Shown in pieces: positions 43,387-51,260 of a stretch of 64,000 nt of DNA. Origin of the DNA: Paenibacillus agri (GTDB taxonomy: Bacteria > Bacillota > Bacilli > Paenibacillales > Paenibacillaceae); assembly GCF_013359945.1 (NCBI RefSeq), contig NZ_JABWCS010000211.1:115893-179892 (forward strand). The letters run 5' to 3'. A program made the translations under genes and the position numbers. The notes under the pieces are model-generated. The model saw only the letters and a program-made list of their open reading frames with translations, ran no database searches and was not told where the DNA came from. The stretch's first letter is position 1. Each line of letters begins with the position of its first letter.

Positions 43387-44637
43387 CTACTGTTTTGTTA
43401 CTTTGAAGCCTTCCTTTTCCAGCGATGGAACGATTCCTTCGTTACCCAGCAAATGCAGCATTCCAACGACAACCAAGTAAGTCTCTTTTTTATCACCATT
43501 CAGAAAGCCTTTAATCTTCTTGGTCATTTCTTCGTTGCGGTCATTGATTAGGCCTTGGAAGTATTCAGCATCCCAGCCAGTAGTGGTGAACTCATTCAAA
43601 GCTTTTTCATCGCCCTGAATCCACATTTTGTTCAGATCATCTATCGATACATCCGGAGAAGGAGGCGTCACAGATTTAGGATCGAGATTCTGGAGCAGCA
43701 GCCTTTCCTGCAAGGCATCTGAGAAGTTGTTGTTCATCTTCATCTGGGATTCCATAGTTTCTAGTGAGACTATCGGTTTTTTCGCTTCATTAGCCTTTTC
43801 AATCAGATAATTATCAATCCCTTTTTCTGGTGTAAAGCCCTCTTTTGCAACTTGAATGTTCATGATCTGTTGTGTAACGAACCATGACTTGAAAATATCG
43901 AAGCTATTCTCAGGCATACCATTTGCTTTCAGAAATGCTGTAACTTTGTTATACGTGTCTGCGGAGATATGATCCTTCAGTGTCGTTCCGTCTTTATAAA
44001 CACCCAGTTCCAATACCTGTTTTTGTAAATCTTCGGAAGTGACTGCCGACATATCGACCTCTACCCCCAAGTAGTTGGCAGCTTTTAACGCATCCTCAAT
44101 CTCCGGACGCAGCGGATACATCCCTTCGGGTACATGATGGATTGAACCCAGCACATACACCGTGTTACCTGTATTCTCCACCTTCCACAGAAAGCCGCGG
44201 CCTTCGGAATGCTGCTTCGAAGTAAGAGTAACCTGGCGCAGTGATTGATTCCAGGCCACTTGATAACCTGTAGTTTCAGCGACAAAGCGTACCGGCACAT
44301 AGGTTACATTCCGGATTTGCTTTGGCGCTGCATCCAGCTTGACGGCTTTGCCGTTTGCAGTGGCGTTTGTGCTGCCAATCTTCAGGGATAAGGACAGGCT
44401 TCCTTTGGAACCGCTGACGGTATGTGTCGCTTGATCCCATTTCACATTGACGCCCAGCTGCTCCAGAAGGGGACGCAACGGAACAAGGGTCACCCCTTTT
44501 TCTACAATCGGTGCGGAATTGCTGAACTGGATCTGCTTACCGTTTAGCCATACGGACGAGGCCTTCTCAGCTGCATGAGCGGAAGAAAGTCCAGAGGTAA
44601 GCAGGCCTAGGGTGAGTATTGTAGCGCTAAGTTTTTT
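43387..44637 (-). CDS. Secreted copper-amine-oxidase-N/TraB-GumN fusion protein 3
   Basis: A 416-residue paralogue of TraB2: signal peptide (about 1-23), copper-amine-oxidase-N-like domain with two PLRP/PVRF units (VTLVPLRPLLEQLGVNVKWD, VTYVPVRFVAETTGYQVAW), and a TraB domain with GSIH, GVEVDM and GMLH. The ATG at 44637 follows AGAAGGAG; the frame to 44700 overlaps the end of merR3 and is not used. It sits 32 bases after merR3, so both are one transcript. The C-terminal half has diverged more from TraB2 than the N-terminal half, as expected if the TraB part determines ligand specificity. Confidence 0.88.
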   Translation of the reverse strand, partial: KKLSATILTLGLLTSGLSSAHAAEKASSVWLNGKQIQFSNSAPIVEKGVTLVPLRPLLEQLGVNVKWDQATHTVSGSKGSLSLSLKIGSTNATANGKAVKLDAAPKQIRNVTYVPVRFVAETTGYQVAWNQSLRQVTLTSKQHSEGRGFLWKVENTGNTVYVLGSIHHVPEGMYPLRPEIEDALKAANYLGVEVDMSAVTSEDLQKQVLELGVYKDGTTLKDHISADTYNKVTAFLKANGMPENSFDIFKSWFVTQQIMNIQVAKEGFTPEKGIDNYLIEKANEAKKPIVSLETMESQMKMNNNFSDALQERLLLQNLDPKSVTPPSPDVSIDDLNKMWIQGDEKALNEFTTTGWDAEYFQGLINDRNEEMTKKIKGFLNGDKKETYLVVVGMLHLLGNEGIVPSLEKEGFKVTKQ

Positions 44638-44669
44638 CATTGATATACTGCTCCTTCTGTCGAAGCGAC

Positions 44670-45434
44670 CTACTCTTTTTCTTTTTCTTTTTCTCCCCAT
44701 TGCCGAATCAACATATGACCAAACGCTTCAATCAAGTAATTTTTAAAGTCTTGTTCCAGGTTCGGGAAGAGCTGCGGATCCATCTCCTCCAGCACTTTTC
44801 CGGTCTCGCTATTCCACAGTTCCTGTCCGAGCATCCGCTCGATCATCATAAACAGCGTAAACGCATGCTCCTGAACAAGGGGATGCTCCGGCGGCAGTCC
44901 TTGCTTGGACATTACCATCAGATCGTTAAGCTCTAACGTAAACTCACGTTCTACCCGGATCCGTTCTTCCACACTGGATTCACTCATAAACACCGATTCA
45001 ACGACTGCACCCGGCACACGAGCGGAGAACCACTGCTTCTGTGCCTCCTCATGCTGAATGGAATGAATCAGCAGCATAATGAGCGCGGGATCCATCGTGT
45101 CGTTATCCTTAACAATCGCTTTTACCCGTTCAACAGAAGCCACAACACGCTGGATATGCTCTTGCTTCTCCATTAACAGCTCGTATTGCCTCTCCAGAGA
45201 AGTCTTAAAATCCTTGCTGTCCTGCTCCAAATACTTTCCAATTTGGTCCAAGGAATAATCTAAATATTTTAAGGTCAATATTTGATGGAGTCGGAACAAA
45301 TCGTCATCCGTATAGGTTCGGTGTCCCTGCTCATTATAGCCGCTTGGCTTAAGCAGCCCCTTTTGATCATAAAAGTGCAGCGTACGTACCGTTGTCGAGG
45401 TCAGTTTGGCGAATGTGCCAATCGTATAATACAT
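44670..45434 (-). CDS. MerR-family regulator 3
   Basis: A 254-residue paralogue of MerR1 and MerR2 (MYYTIGTFAKLTSTTVRTLHFYDQKGLLKPSGY; VERVKAIVKDNDTMD; EEAQKQWFSARVPGAVVESV). The ATG at 45434 is used; the upstream codon aligned with the MerR1 start is ATA, as in merR2, so here a new ATG three codons later has taken over. It ends with a Lys/Glu tail. It heads the cassette TraB3-YbjQ and should be autoregulated through its 19-bp-spacer promoter. Confidence 0.92.
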   Translation of the reverse strand: MYYTIGTFAKLTSTTVRTLHFYDQKGLLKPSGYNEQGHRTYTDDDLFRLHQILTLKYLDYSLDQIGKYLEQDSKDFKTSLERQYELLMEKQEHIQRVVASVERVKAIVKDNDTMDPALIMLLIHSIQHEEAQKQWFSARVPGAVVESVFMSESSVEERIRVEREFTLELNDLMVMSKQGLPPEHPLVQEHAFTLFMMIERMLGQELWNSETGKVLEEMDPQLFPNLEQDFKNYLIEAFGHMLIRQWGEKEKEKE

Positions 45435-45467
45435 CTTACTTATCTTTCTCAGCTCCTTTCTGATAAA

Positions 45468-45498
45468 AGTGTAGCACCTGACGTAACGTCAGGCGCAA
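45468..45498 (-). promoter_or_regulatory. merR3 promoter with 19-bp spacer and dyad CCTGACGTTACGTCAGG
   Basis: Minus strand: TTGCGC, 19-base spacer, TACACT. The spacer holds the perfect 7+3+7 palindrome CCTGACGTTACGTCAGG, the strongest of the three dyads. Confidence 0.82.
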
Positions 45499-45609
45499 GC
45501 ATTCTTTTATATGTTATCCAGAGAACAAACAATAAACTAAAAAGACCCGCGTGAGTCGCGGATCTTTTTAGTATTTATTGGACAAAACTATTATCTTATC
45601 GCTAATGAC

Positions 45610-45770
45610 TTATTTATTTAAAATTGGTATTTCGCTAAGCAGTTCCTTCAAGTTCATAGCATCCCACGGCATATGCTCTGTTATACCTAATCCAACCACA
45701 TCTGTTTCCTCAGATAACTCTTTAAGCAGTGCTTTGGAAGGGTTATGTGAGTGGGGAGTACAGCATCAGG
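45610..45770 (-). pseudogene. C-terminal remnant of an arginase/agmatinase-family gene
   Basis: About 50 codons in one frame read TPHSHNPSKALLKELSEETD, VVGLGITEHMPWDAMNLKELL, ending at TAA 45610-45612; just upstream, in a shifted frame, NAPDAV follows the family pattern. These match the end of ureohydrolase-fold proteins. The first 200 residues are absent. It lies just upstream of the merR3 promoter, at the edge of the array. Confidence 0.65.
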
Positions 45771-45794
45771 AGCATTAAATTTACTACCGCTAAG

Positions 45795-45831
45795 AAAGCT
45801 GCAAGGTTAATAAACCTGCAGCTTTTTTTTG
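45795..45831 (+). terminator. Stem-loop with T8 tract
   Basis: AAAGCTGCA/TGCAGCTTT with inner AGGTT/AACCT is followed by TTTTTTTT on the plus strand. No intact plus-strand gene ends here, so it may be a relic, paired with the similar stem at 36.84 kb on the other side of the MerR array. Confidence 0.7.
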
Positions 45832-45960
45832 TTAATCCGTAAGTGTCAAACCCTGCATAGGAACACGAATTGTTGTTACATTGCCATGAACTGCATCCGT
45901 ACATATTCCGTATATTGTGTTTGAATCGCATTCCCCGACCGCAAGATCGAATTACAAAAT

Positions 45961-46000
45961 TGTAAGTTAACTTTAAGGTAGCTGTAAGGTAGATGTAAGG
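45961..46000 (+). promoter_or_regulatory. Four TGTAAGG-type heptamers phased at 11 bp
   Basis: TGTAAGT, TTTAAGG, TGTAAGG, TGTAAGG start at 45961, 45972, 45983 and 45994, each 11 bases apart (one helical turn). Such arrays are typical binding sites for OmpR/PhoB-type response regulators. The array lies 80 bases upstream of the hydrolase gene start, suggesting control by a two-component system. The rest of 45832-46079 holds no gene. Confidence 0.6.
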
Positions 46001-46079
46001 CAAATCGATAGTTCAGGCCAGTCTGGCAGGATAAGATTGGAACAAATAAAAATAGAAATTTTTTAAAAGGAGAATCGAA

Positions 46080-47582
46080 ATGAGGCTGTTTGAACTGTTG
46101 CTTTTTGTGTCAAACATCGGCTTGTTTGCATTAACAGTCCTATTAAAAAAAGGACAGCGTAGAATTTCAGTATTCGTTGCAAGCGGGATCGCCACACTTT
46201 TAATGGTCATTCATTTGACGGTAGAAGGATACAGAGTTCAGCTATTTTTCCCATATTGCATAACGATCATTTTCTTAGCCATTTCAGGTTATAGCTATTT
46301 TAAAAAAACCGGACCCAAAAAGATCCCTCGAGTCTTGCTAGGTTTAGCTTATACCGCTATAGCGACAATGCTGGTCGTAACAGCGGGTCTCACGTATGCT
46401 TTTCCTGTATTTAAACTGCCTGAACCGACAGGCGAATTTAAGGTGGGAACACAAGCTTTTCATTTCGTGGATCCCAATAGGGAAGAGATTTTCGGAGACG
46501 CCAGAGGTAGTAAGAGAGAATTGATGGTTCAGGTATGGTATCCGGCTCAAGCTGGCACCGGCAAGTACGCTCCCTTGATTCCCGATACCCAGATTTTAAG
46601 TTATATGGCTGCGAACTATGGCCTTCCCGGGTTTACTCTGCAACACCTGAAGTACGTATCCAGTCATGCTTATTCGAGGGCCGAAGTCTCTTCGGCACAG
46701 ACTTCATACCCGCTGATCCTTGCGAATCCCGGCTTTGGCTCTTCCAGGTTCCTCCACACGTCGCAAGCCGAAAATCTCGCGAGTCACGGATATATCGTGG
46801 CCGTGATCGACCACACCTACAATACATTTGCAACCGAGTTTCCGGACGGCCGAATCACGACTAGCTCAACCAACGGCTTATTCTCGCCCGACCATGATTA
46901 CCGGACGGAAAGCGGAAACCGCGACAAGCTCGGAAAGGTGTTAACCGACGATGTGACGTTTACATTGGACCAATTCGAGCTCATCCAATCAGGGCAGATT
47001 CCTAGTCATTTAAAAGGGAAGATTGATCTCGGTCATGTCGGGGTGTTCGGTCATTCCATCGGCGGAGCGACGGCCTATGACGCTGCTTACGATCCGCGAA
47101 TCGCGGTTGGAATAGACTTGGATGGCGCGCTTTATCGGCTGCGTGACAGAGAGGGTCTAAGAAAGCCGTTCTTGTTCATGAACTCGCAAAGCGAATTCGA
47201 AAGATTAAAGAAGGTACTGGATAACCATGCCTACACGGAGGCAGAGCTTAAAAGGATGGGCAACACAAAAGAGTGGAATGATCAAGTAACGGAAGACAAA
47301 AAGCTAGAGCTTGAACGGATGCGCGAATCGGCCGACTCAGGGGGACAATTCCTCTATATCGAAAATTCGGAGCATTTGAACTTTACCGACGTACAATACA
47401 TTTCTCCGATATTCAAAATACTGGGCATTACAGGAAAGATTGCACCCGAAAGAGCGAACTCCATTATCAATGCCTATATGCTGGATTTCTTCGATATGTA
47501 CCTGAAAAATCAAGGCGGAACCTTAATGAAAGGACCGGATAGCCGCTTTCCGGAGATGAAGTTCGGAACCTCGCTATTGTAA
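46080..47582 (+). CDS. Membrane-anchored alpha/beta hydrolase (PAF-acetylhydrolase-like)
   Basis: A 500-residue protein with an N-terminal membrane part (four hydrophobic segments within residues 1-115) and an alpha/beta hydrolase domain. The catalytic elbow is GHSIGGATAYDAAY (Ser about 324), with VWYPAQAGTG, LANPGFGSSRF as oxyanion region and the catalytic His probably in the EHLNFTD segment near 444. It resembles platelet-activating-factor acetylhydrolase/dienelactone-hydrolase-type enzymes placed on the outer side of the membrane. AAAAGGAG precedes the ATG. It is monocistronic, with a four-repeat regulatory array upstream and a terminator downstream. Confidence 0.85.
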   Translation: MRLFELLLFVSNIGLFALTVLLKKGQRRISVFVASGIATLLMVIHLTVEGYRVQLFFPYCITIIFLAISGYSYFKKTGPKKIPRVLLGLAYTAIATMLVVTAGLTYAFPVFKLPEPTGEFKVGTQAFHFVDPNREEIFGDARGSKRELMVQVWYPAQAGTGKYAPLIPDTQILSYMAANYGLPGFTLQHLKYVSSHAYSRAEVSSAQTSYPLILANPGFGSSRFLHTSQAENLASHGYIVAVIDHTYNTFATEFPDGRITTSSTNGLFSPDHDYRTESGNRDKLGKVLTDDVTFTLDQFELIQSGQIPSHLKGKIDLGHVGVFGHSIGGATAYDAAYDPRIAVGIDLDGALYRLRDREGLRKPFLFMNSQSEFERLKKVLDNHAYTEAELKRMGNTKEWNDQVTEDKKLELERMRESADSGGQFLYIENSEHLNFTDVQYISPIFKILGITGKIAPERANSIINAYMLDFFDMYLKNQGGTLMKGPDSRFPEMKFGTSLL

Positions 47583-47612
47583 TTAAGGAACAGGCTACCG
47601 ATTTTGATATGC

Positions 47613-47668
47613 CCCCCGTCAAGCAGACAGGTTTAACAAATAAACCGCTACTTGATGGGGAGTTTTCC
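47613..47668 (+). terminator. Terminator of the hydrolase gene
   Basis: CCCCGTCAAG-AG pairs with CT-CTTGATGGGG, with an inner GGTTTA/TAAACC stem, followed by AGTTTTCCTTTG. Confidence 0.75.
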
Positions 47669-47748
47669 TTTGTCTAAGAAGAACGAATAGATCAGTTGTA
47701 GAGGCACTAGTCGTCTTAACAGTGAAAAAGAGGAGTGATTTCTTCAAC

Positions 47749-47935
47749 TAACGGCATTTTTGTACCTTATTTTCCTCAAATATAGACATATGAGTAAAAT
47801 AAGGGCATTTTTGTATCTTATTTTTCGAAAAATTACACTGATTGGGCTATTCTGGAAGATTTAAGGTACAATATTGCACTTAATCTCCACTAACCCCTCG
47901 CTACAGAGAATTTAAGGTACAAAAATGCCGTTAAT
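47749..47935. repeat. Dispersed palindromic repeat family A, copy 3
   Basis: 187 bp with the best-preserved terminal inverted repeats: CTAACGGCATTTTTGTACCT at the left and AGGTACAAAAATGCCGTTAA at the right. Inner boxes GGGCATTTTTGTATCTTA and TAAGGTACAATATTGCAC complete the four-box pattern. Similar to copy 2 across its length. Confidence 0.85.
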
Positions 47936-48324
47936 TATCCTTTTTATATAAGCTCTTATTTTCTTAGCTATGTTTGTTTTTTAATGCGTTCTATATAGGC
48001 TGTTTATCGATTTAATTTTTGCAATATCACCCTTAATGGCTTCATCCCCCTGTTTGCTCACCTTCTTCAACTCCCCTTTGTGCCATATCCTTCGACAACA
48101 GAGTGGATATATCCATAAATACCCATAATTATTCATAAATTCACCAATAAATGCTTATCTGCCGCCAATTGTGTGGACTCCGCCATTTTGCATCTACAGC
48201 TTCATAGAAGTCGTCTTGCATTCTGATTGTTGTAAACATGATTGTCAAATCTTCAGCACGCGATAGCAACTTCAATCTCTTGTACCCAGTTGACAGAATG
48301 AGATGATGCCTCTATATTGTAACT
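47936..48324. other. Gene-less AT-rich stretch
   Basis: About 390 bases without a convincing gene. On the minus strand a 50-codon open run (including TIMFTTIRMQDDFYEAVDAKW, at about 48150-48290) could be a decayed coding remnant, but I cannot assign it to a family. Confidence 0.4.
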
Positions 48325-48342
48325 ACCGACTATATAGTCGGT
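48325..48342. promoter_or_regulatory. Perfect 18-bp palindrome ACCGACTATATAGTCGGT over the CPBP-tetR promoter
   Basis: The palindrome ends where the -10 box TATAAT (48342-48347) begins, with TTGTAA 19 bases upstream as -35. A repressor bound there would block transcription. The second gene of the transcript is a TetR regulator, so autoregulation is the natural reading. Confidence 0.75.
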
Positions 48343-48368
48343 ATAATAACAAGAAACGGGTGCATGTT

Positions 48369-49220
48369 ATGGAAAAAAATTATGGTCTTCAGCCGAAGAT
48401 CCCTTTCGGCCTCAAATCCTTAGCGGGATTCATCCTCATTTTTGTCATTTGGCAAGGAGGTTCATTTTTATGGTTAAATCTAGTGAACTCCTTGATTCCC
48501 GCCACTCGCTCAGGATTACCTAGCTTTATCGCGCTTTTTTTAACCTTTTGGTTCCTGATTCTCGGGGTCTTTCTTATTACCAGGTATTTCTTCAAGATTC
48601 CTTTTCGAACATTTTTGTTCGAAAATAAACGGCCCGATTTCCGAAAATTCGCGACTTATTTTTCATGGTATTTCGCAGCACTGATCCTGTATTTACTTGT
48701 CGATATCGGCGTACATCCGCAAGCTTTTACGCTTCATTTTGATCCGCTTCGCTGGTTAGGCGTATTCATTGTTGTCATCCCTTTGATTTTTGTTCAGAGT
48801 GCTTCTGAGGAAATTTTGTTCAGAGGCTACATGTACCGGATGTTCAGATCATTAAAAGGCGGTGCATTCTGGTCAGTCCTTATCTCCTCCCTCACCTTCG
48901 CCCTGGTCCATGGTTTGAATCCTGAGATGCTCAGCAACGGCATTTGGGGACCGTTATATTACTTGATGGGGGCATTCTTTCTCGGAATCGTTGCTTATCG
49001 CACCAATGGTCTGGCTGCTACGACAGGCATCCATTTTGCCACGAACATTTTTAATTTCACGATTTGGGGATATGGTACATCGACGGCGGATCATATGGGG
49101 CTGCAAAGTATCGTTTACCGCCACACGCTGGATATGCCGTTTGCATTCTGCGGAATTTTTGCTATCGTTATCTCATATGGCGTTTTTCAATTTTTCAAGC
49201 ATAAAAGGAGCCGTTCGTAA
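48369..49220 (+). CDS. CPBP intramembrane protease family protein 3
   Basis: A 283-residue membrane protein with eight predicted helices and all CPBP motifs: SASEEILFRGYMYR (EExxxR), FALVHGLNPE (FxxxH) and GIHFATNIFNF (HxxxN). It is not closely related to CPBP1 and CPBP2 of the MerR array. ATG 48369 begins MEKNYGLQPKIPFG; earlier in-frame starts lie within the promoter. It is co-transcribed with a TetR gene 17 bases downstream and is probably induced when that repressor binds its ligand. A role in peptide processing or resistance to a membrane-active compound is possible but not shown. Confidence 0.9.
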   Translation: MEKNYGLQPKIPFGLKSLAGFILIFVIWQGGSFLWLNLVNSLIPATRSGLPSFIALFLTFWFLILGVFLITRYFFKIPFRTFLFENKRPDFRKFATYFSWYFAALILYLLVDIGVHPQAFTLHFDPLRWLGVFIVVIPLIFVQSASEEILFRGYMYRMFRSLKGGAFWSVLISSLTFALVHGLNPEMLSNGIWGPLYYLMGAFFLGIVAYRTNGLAATTGIHFATNIFNFTIWGYGTSTADHMGLQSIVYRHTLDMPFAFCGIFAIVISYGVFQFFKHKRSRS

Positions 49221-49237
49221 GGTTCCAGGAGGGACTT

Positions 49238-49849
49238 ATGACCAGAAGACGATTGCCGGCAGAAGAAGCAAAAGCAATTATTTTAAACCATGCCAAGCTG
49301 TTATTTATTGAAAAAGGTTATGATCGGGCTACAATGGACGACTTATGTACACTAACACAGATGAGTAAAGGCAATTTATATCATCATTTTAAAAATAAAG
49401 AGGTCCTCTTTCTCCAGTTGCTGTCCCAGTATTCCGAAGAATCCTCACAAAAGTGGCTTCGTCTGGCCGAAAGATCCACACCCCCTAGCGAACAGTTGCT
49501 TGAAATGGCGGATTCATTCGGAAGAGAATGTGAAAACCCCTTAATCCAAGCTCTTGAAGAGTACGGAAGAACACTTTCCAGCGATTCCGAAGCATTGGTG
49601 ACATTGAGAGAGATTGTAGAAGTAGTCTATCGTGCTATTAGAGAAGTGCTGCAACAAGGGGTACAGCAGGGTGTTTTCATTAATGAGGATTTCGAAACGT
49701 TGAGTTTTAGTGTGATTTCCACCTTGACTGGGGCAACACAGCTCTGCCTGGCGAAGCCGGAAAAATTAAGCGGGGACGAATACGCCGCCCTGCATGTCAA
49801 TGCGATCAAGCTGCTGTTAAAGGGGATTTTGCTAAAAGAGGCTTATTAG
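49238..49849 (+). CDS. TetR-family regulator
   Basis: A 203-residue TetR protein: EEAKAIILNHAKLLFIEKGYDRATMDDLCTLTQMSKGNLYHHFKNKEVLFLQLL (about 8-61) is the DNA-binding domain; the C-terminal domain has ATQLCLAKPEKLSGDEYAAL. AGGAGGG precedes the ATG. It shares a transcript with CPBP3, whose promoter carries a perfect palindrome, so it very likely represses that operon. Confidence 0.92.
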   Translation: MTRRRLPAEEAKAIILNHAKLLFIEKGYDRATMDDLCTLTQMSKGNLYHHFKNKEVLFLQLLSQYSEESSQKWLRLAERSTPPSEQLLEMADSFGRECENPLIQALEEYGRTLSSDSEALVTLREIVEVVYRAIREVLQQGVQQGVFINEDFETLSFSVISTLTGATQLCLAKPEKLSGDEYAALHVNAIKLLLKGILLKEAY

Positions 49850-50224
49850 ATATTGAAAAGGTTCCTGCTCCGCTTGAAGTTTTTTTCTAAAGAGGCAATT
49901 ATACTTTTTATTTCGCTTGCATTGTGTAAAGGATGATTATTGTAGTATATTTCCACAATCTAGTTTCAAACGTATGACTGTAGTAAAATTTAGCTCGAAA
50001 ACTGAATGTTAAGAAATTTTTTTCTTAATTTAAATCCCTCTTACCAATTTACGATTGAGTTTCCGGTAATAGTATCATATTTACTAGATGACTAAATGTA
50101 ATACTGCCTCATGGAAACGAGACAGAGGGGTAACCATCAATACGAATCGTTATAACACTTTTCGTAGTGTTATGTATAGAGAAGGCGACAAATAATAGAC
50201 CTACTTTGTGGGAGGAGATATGTT
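49850..50224. other. Leader/intergenic region with two hairpins
   Basis: No gene found. Two stems stand out: TTAAGAAATTTTTTTCTTAA (50009-50028) and ATAACACT-TTTCGT-AGTGTTAT (50151-50172), the second 50 bases before the small membrane protein gene. They may be part of a long 5' leader of that gene. Confidence 0.4.
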
Positions 50225-50428
50225 ATGAGTGAAAAGGATATTGTTCAATATCTCAATGGAATTTCTAGCAATATAGGTCGTGTCGCGGATAGTATTGGCC
50301 AATTAACTGTTAGGTCTACTACTAGCATAAATAACTTAAATGAGACTTTATCTGTGACTAATATTCTGTTAGCAATTTTAGTTCTTTTATCGATTGCAAA
50401 TTTTATTTTAAAGCTAAAAAAACGTTGA
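50225..50428 (+). CDS. Small single-helix membrane protein
   Basis: A 67-residue protein with a polar, helical N-terminal half (YLNGISSNIGRVADSIGQL, Ser/Thr/Asn-rich) and one C-terminal membrane helix (about 43-62) followed by KLKKR, giving N-out or N-in anchoring with a cytoplasmic basic tail. GGGAGGAG is correctly spaced before the ATG, which makes translation convincing. I do not recognise the family. It is isolated, with a long leader upstream. Confidence 0.65.
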   Translation: MSEKDIVQYLNGISSNIGRVADSIGQLTVRSTTSINNLNETLSVTNILLAILVLLSIANFILKLKKR

Positions 50429-50746
50429 GGTCACAGAAGTCTTGTATGACTAGACACGATATTCTAGGGAGTAAGGTAATTAACCTTTATCGAAACTCTA
50501 GCAATTTGGATGCAATTTTCTCAGTTGATTGTCATGCCCGTTAAAAAACCAACGTCTGTAATTTAAAAGTACGTATTGTTACAGCTTCGCCTGATATAGA
50601 AGCTACTGAATTTGTAGTATCCAATAGCCATTTAAGTCGCACTTATAAAATTAAAGCTCTGAAAAGTTGTCCAAACACCGTATTTTCTGTATTGTGAAGG
50701 TGACGAGAATAAAAGCATGATTTCTTTCGATATATATTACTCGCAC
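50429..50746. other. Intergenic stretch with a possible decayed ORF
   Basis: No complete gene. A plus-strand run of about 50 codons ending at TGA near 50698 (contains VTASPDIEATEFVVSNSHLS) has no start or ribosome binding site; it may be a remnant. Not assignable. Confidence 0.35.
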
Positions 50747-50790
50747 AAAGGAAAGCCGCCTACTTTATTTATTAGGCGGTCTTCCTTTAC
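50747..50790. terminator. Bidirectional stem-loop
   Basis: AAAGGAA-GCCGCCTA pairs with TAGGCGG-TTCCTTT around a 10-base loop. Confidence 0.75.
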
Positions 50791-50826
50791 GTTCTTTCAA
50801 TTTTTGAATATATTGGTTGTGGTATT

Positions 50827-51000
50827 TTATTCAGCTTCTTTTCTAGCTTGAACCGCGCTCTCAAGATTACTAAAACGCCCAAGATAGTACTTTCACCTTT
50901 TTAATCCAATAATAGTTTTGTAAGAATGCGTACCTATTATTCCATATTCTATAAATAGACCTAATAGTCTAGCAGCTCGCAGGTCATAGTTCTCTTTCAT
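50827..51000 (-). pseudogene. Possible remnant of an AP2-domain protein
   Basis: Two open pieces in the same frame separated by a TGA: MKENYDLRAARLLGLFIEYG and KYYLGRFSNLESAVQARKEAE. The second looks like the end of an AP2/ERF DNA-binding domain as found in phage and homing-type endonucleases. Too short and interrupted to be functional; identification tentative. Confidence 0.4.
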
Positions 51001-51014
51001 ACAAAAGCATTACC

Positions 51015-51165
51015 TCACCGATATACATATCCATTCCGACACCATCTCATCCACGTCTTCAGCCGTGTCTTATTCCGTATCTCAATTTGATCCATGACCT
51101 CTCGTTAATCTAATCTCAATGGCCTTCACTTTAATTTCTACTGAAAAATCCACTCTGCTTTCCAA
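51015..51165 (-). pseudogene. IS3-family OrfA remnant
   Basis: ESRVDFSVEIKVKAIEIRL then, in a second frame, IEIRNKTRLKTWMRWCRNGYVYR, matching the helix-turn-helix transposase OrfA of IS3-type elements in Bacillales. One frameshift and two stops. GGAGGTG still precedes its TTG start. No OrfB or inverted repeats are next to it. Confidence 0.75.
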
Positions 51166-51260
51166 CGCAAAACACCTCCAAGATTATCTCCCTATCTTAC
51201 GACAAGGTTCCGTTCTCTTAAAGGTATTTTGATTTGTCTCATATTATGGAGTCAGTCACT

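Noticed and set aside
43387..44700. TraB3 start at 44700 and MerR-TraB fusion
   Set aside because: The first 21 codons are basic, overlap the end of merR3 and precede a good signal-peptide start with its own binding site.
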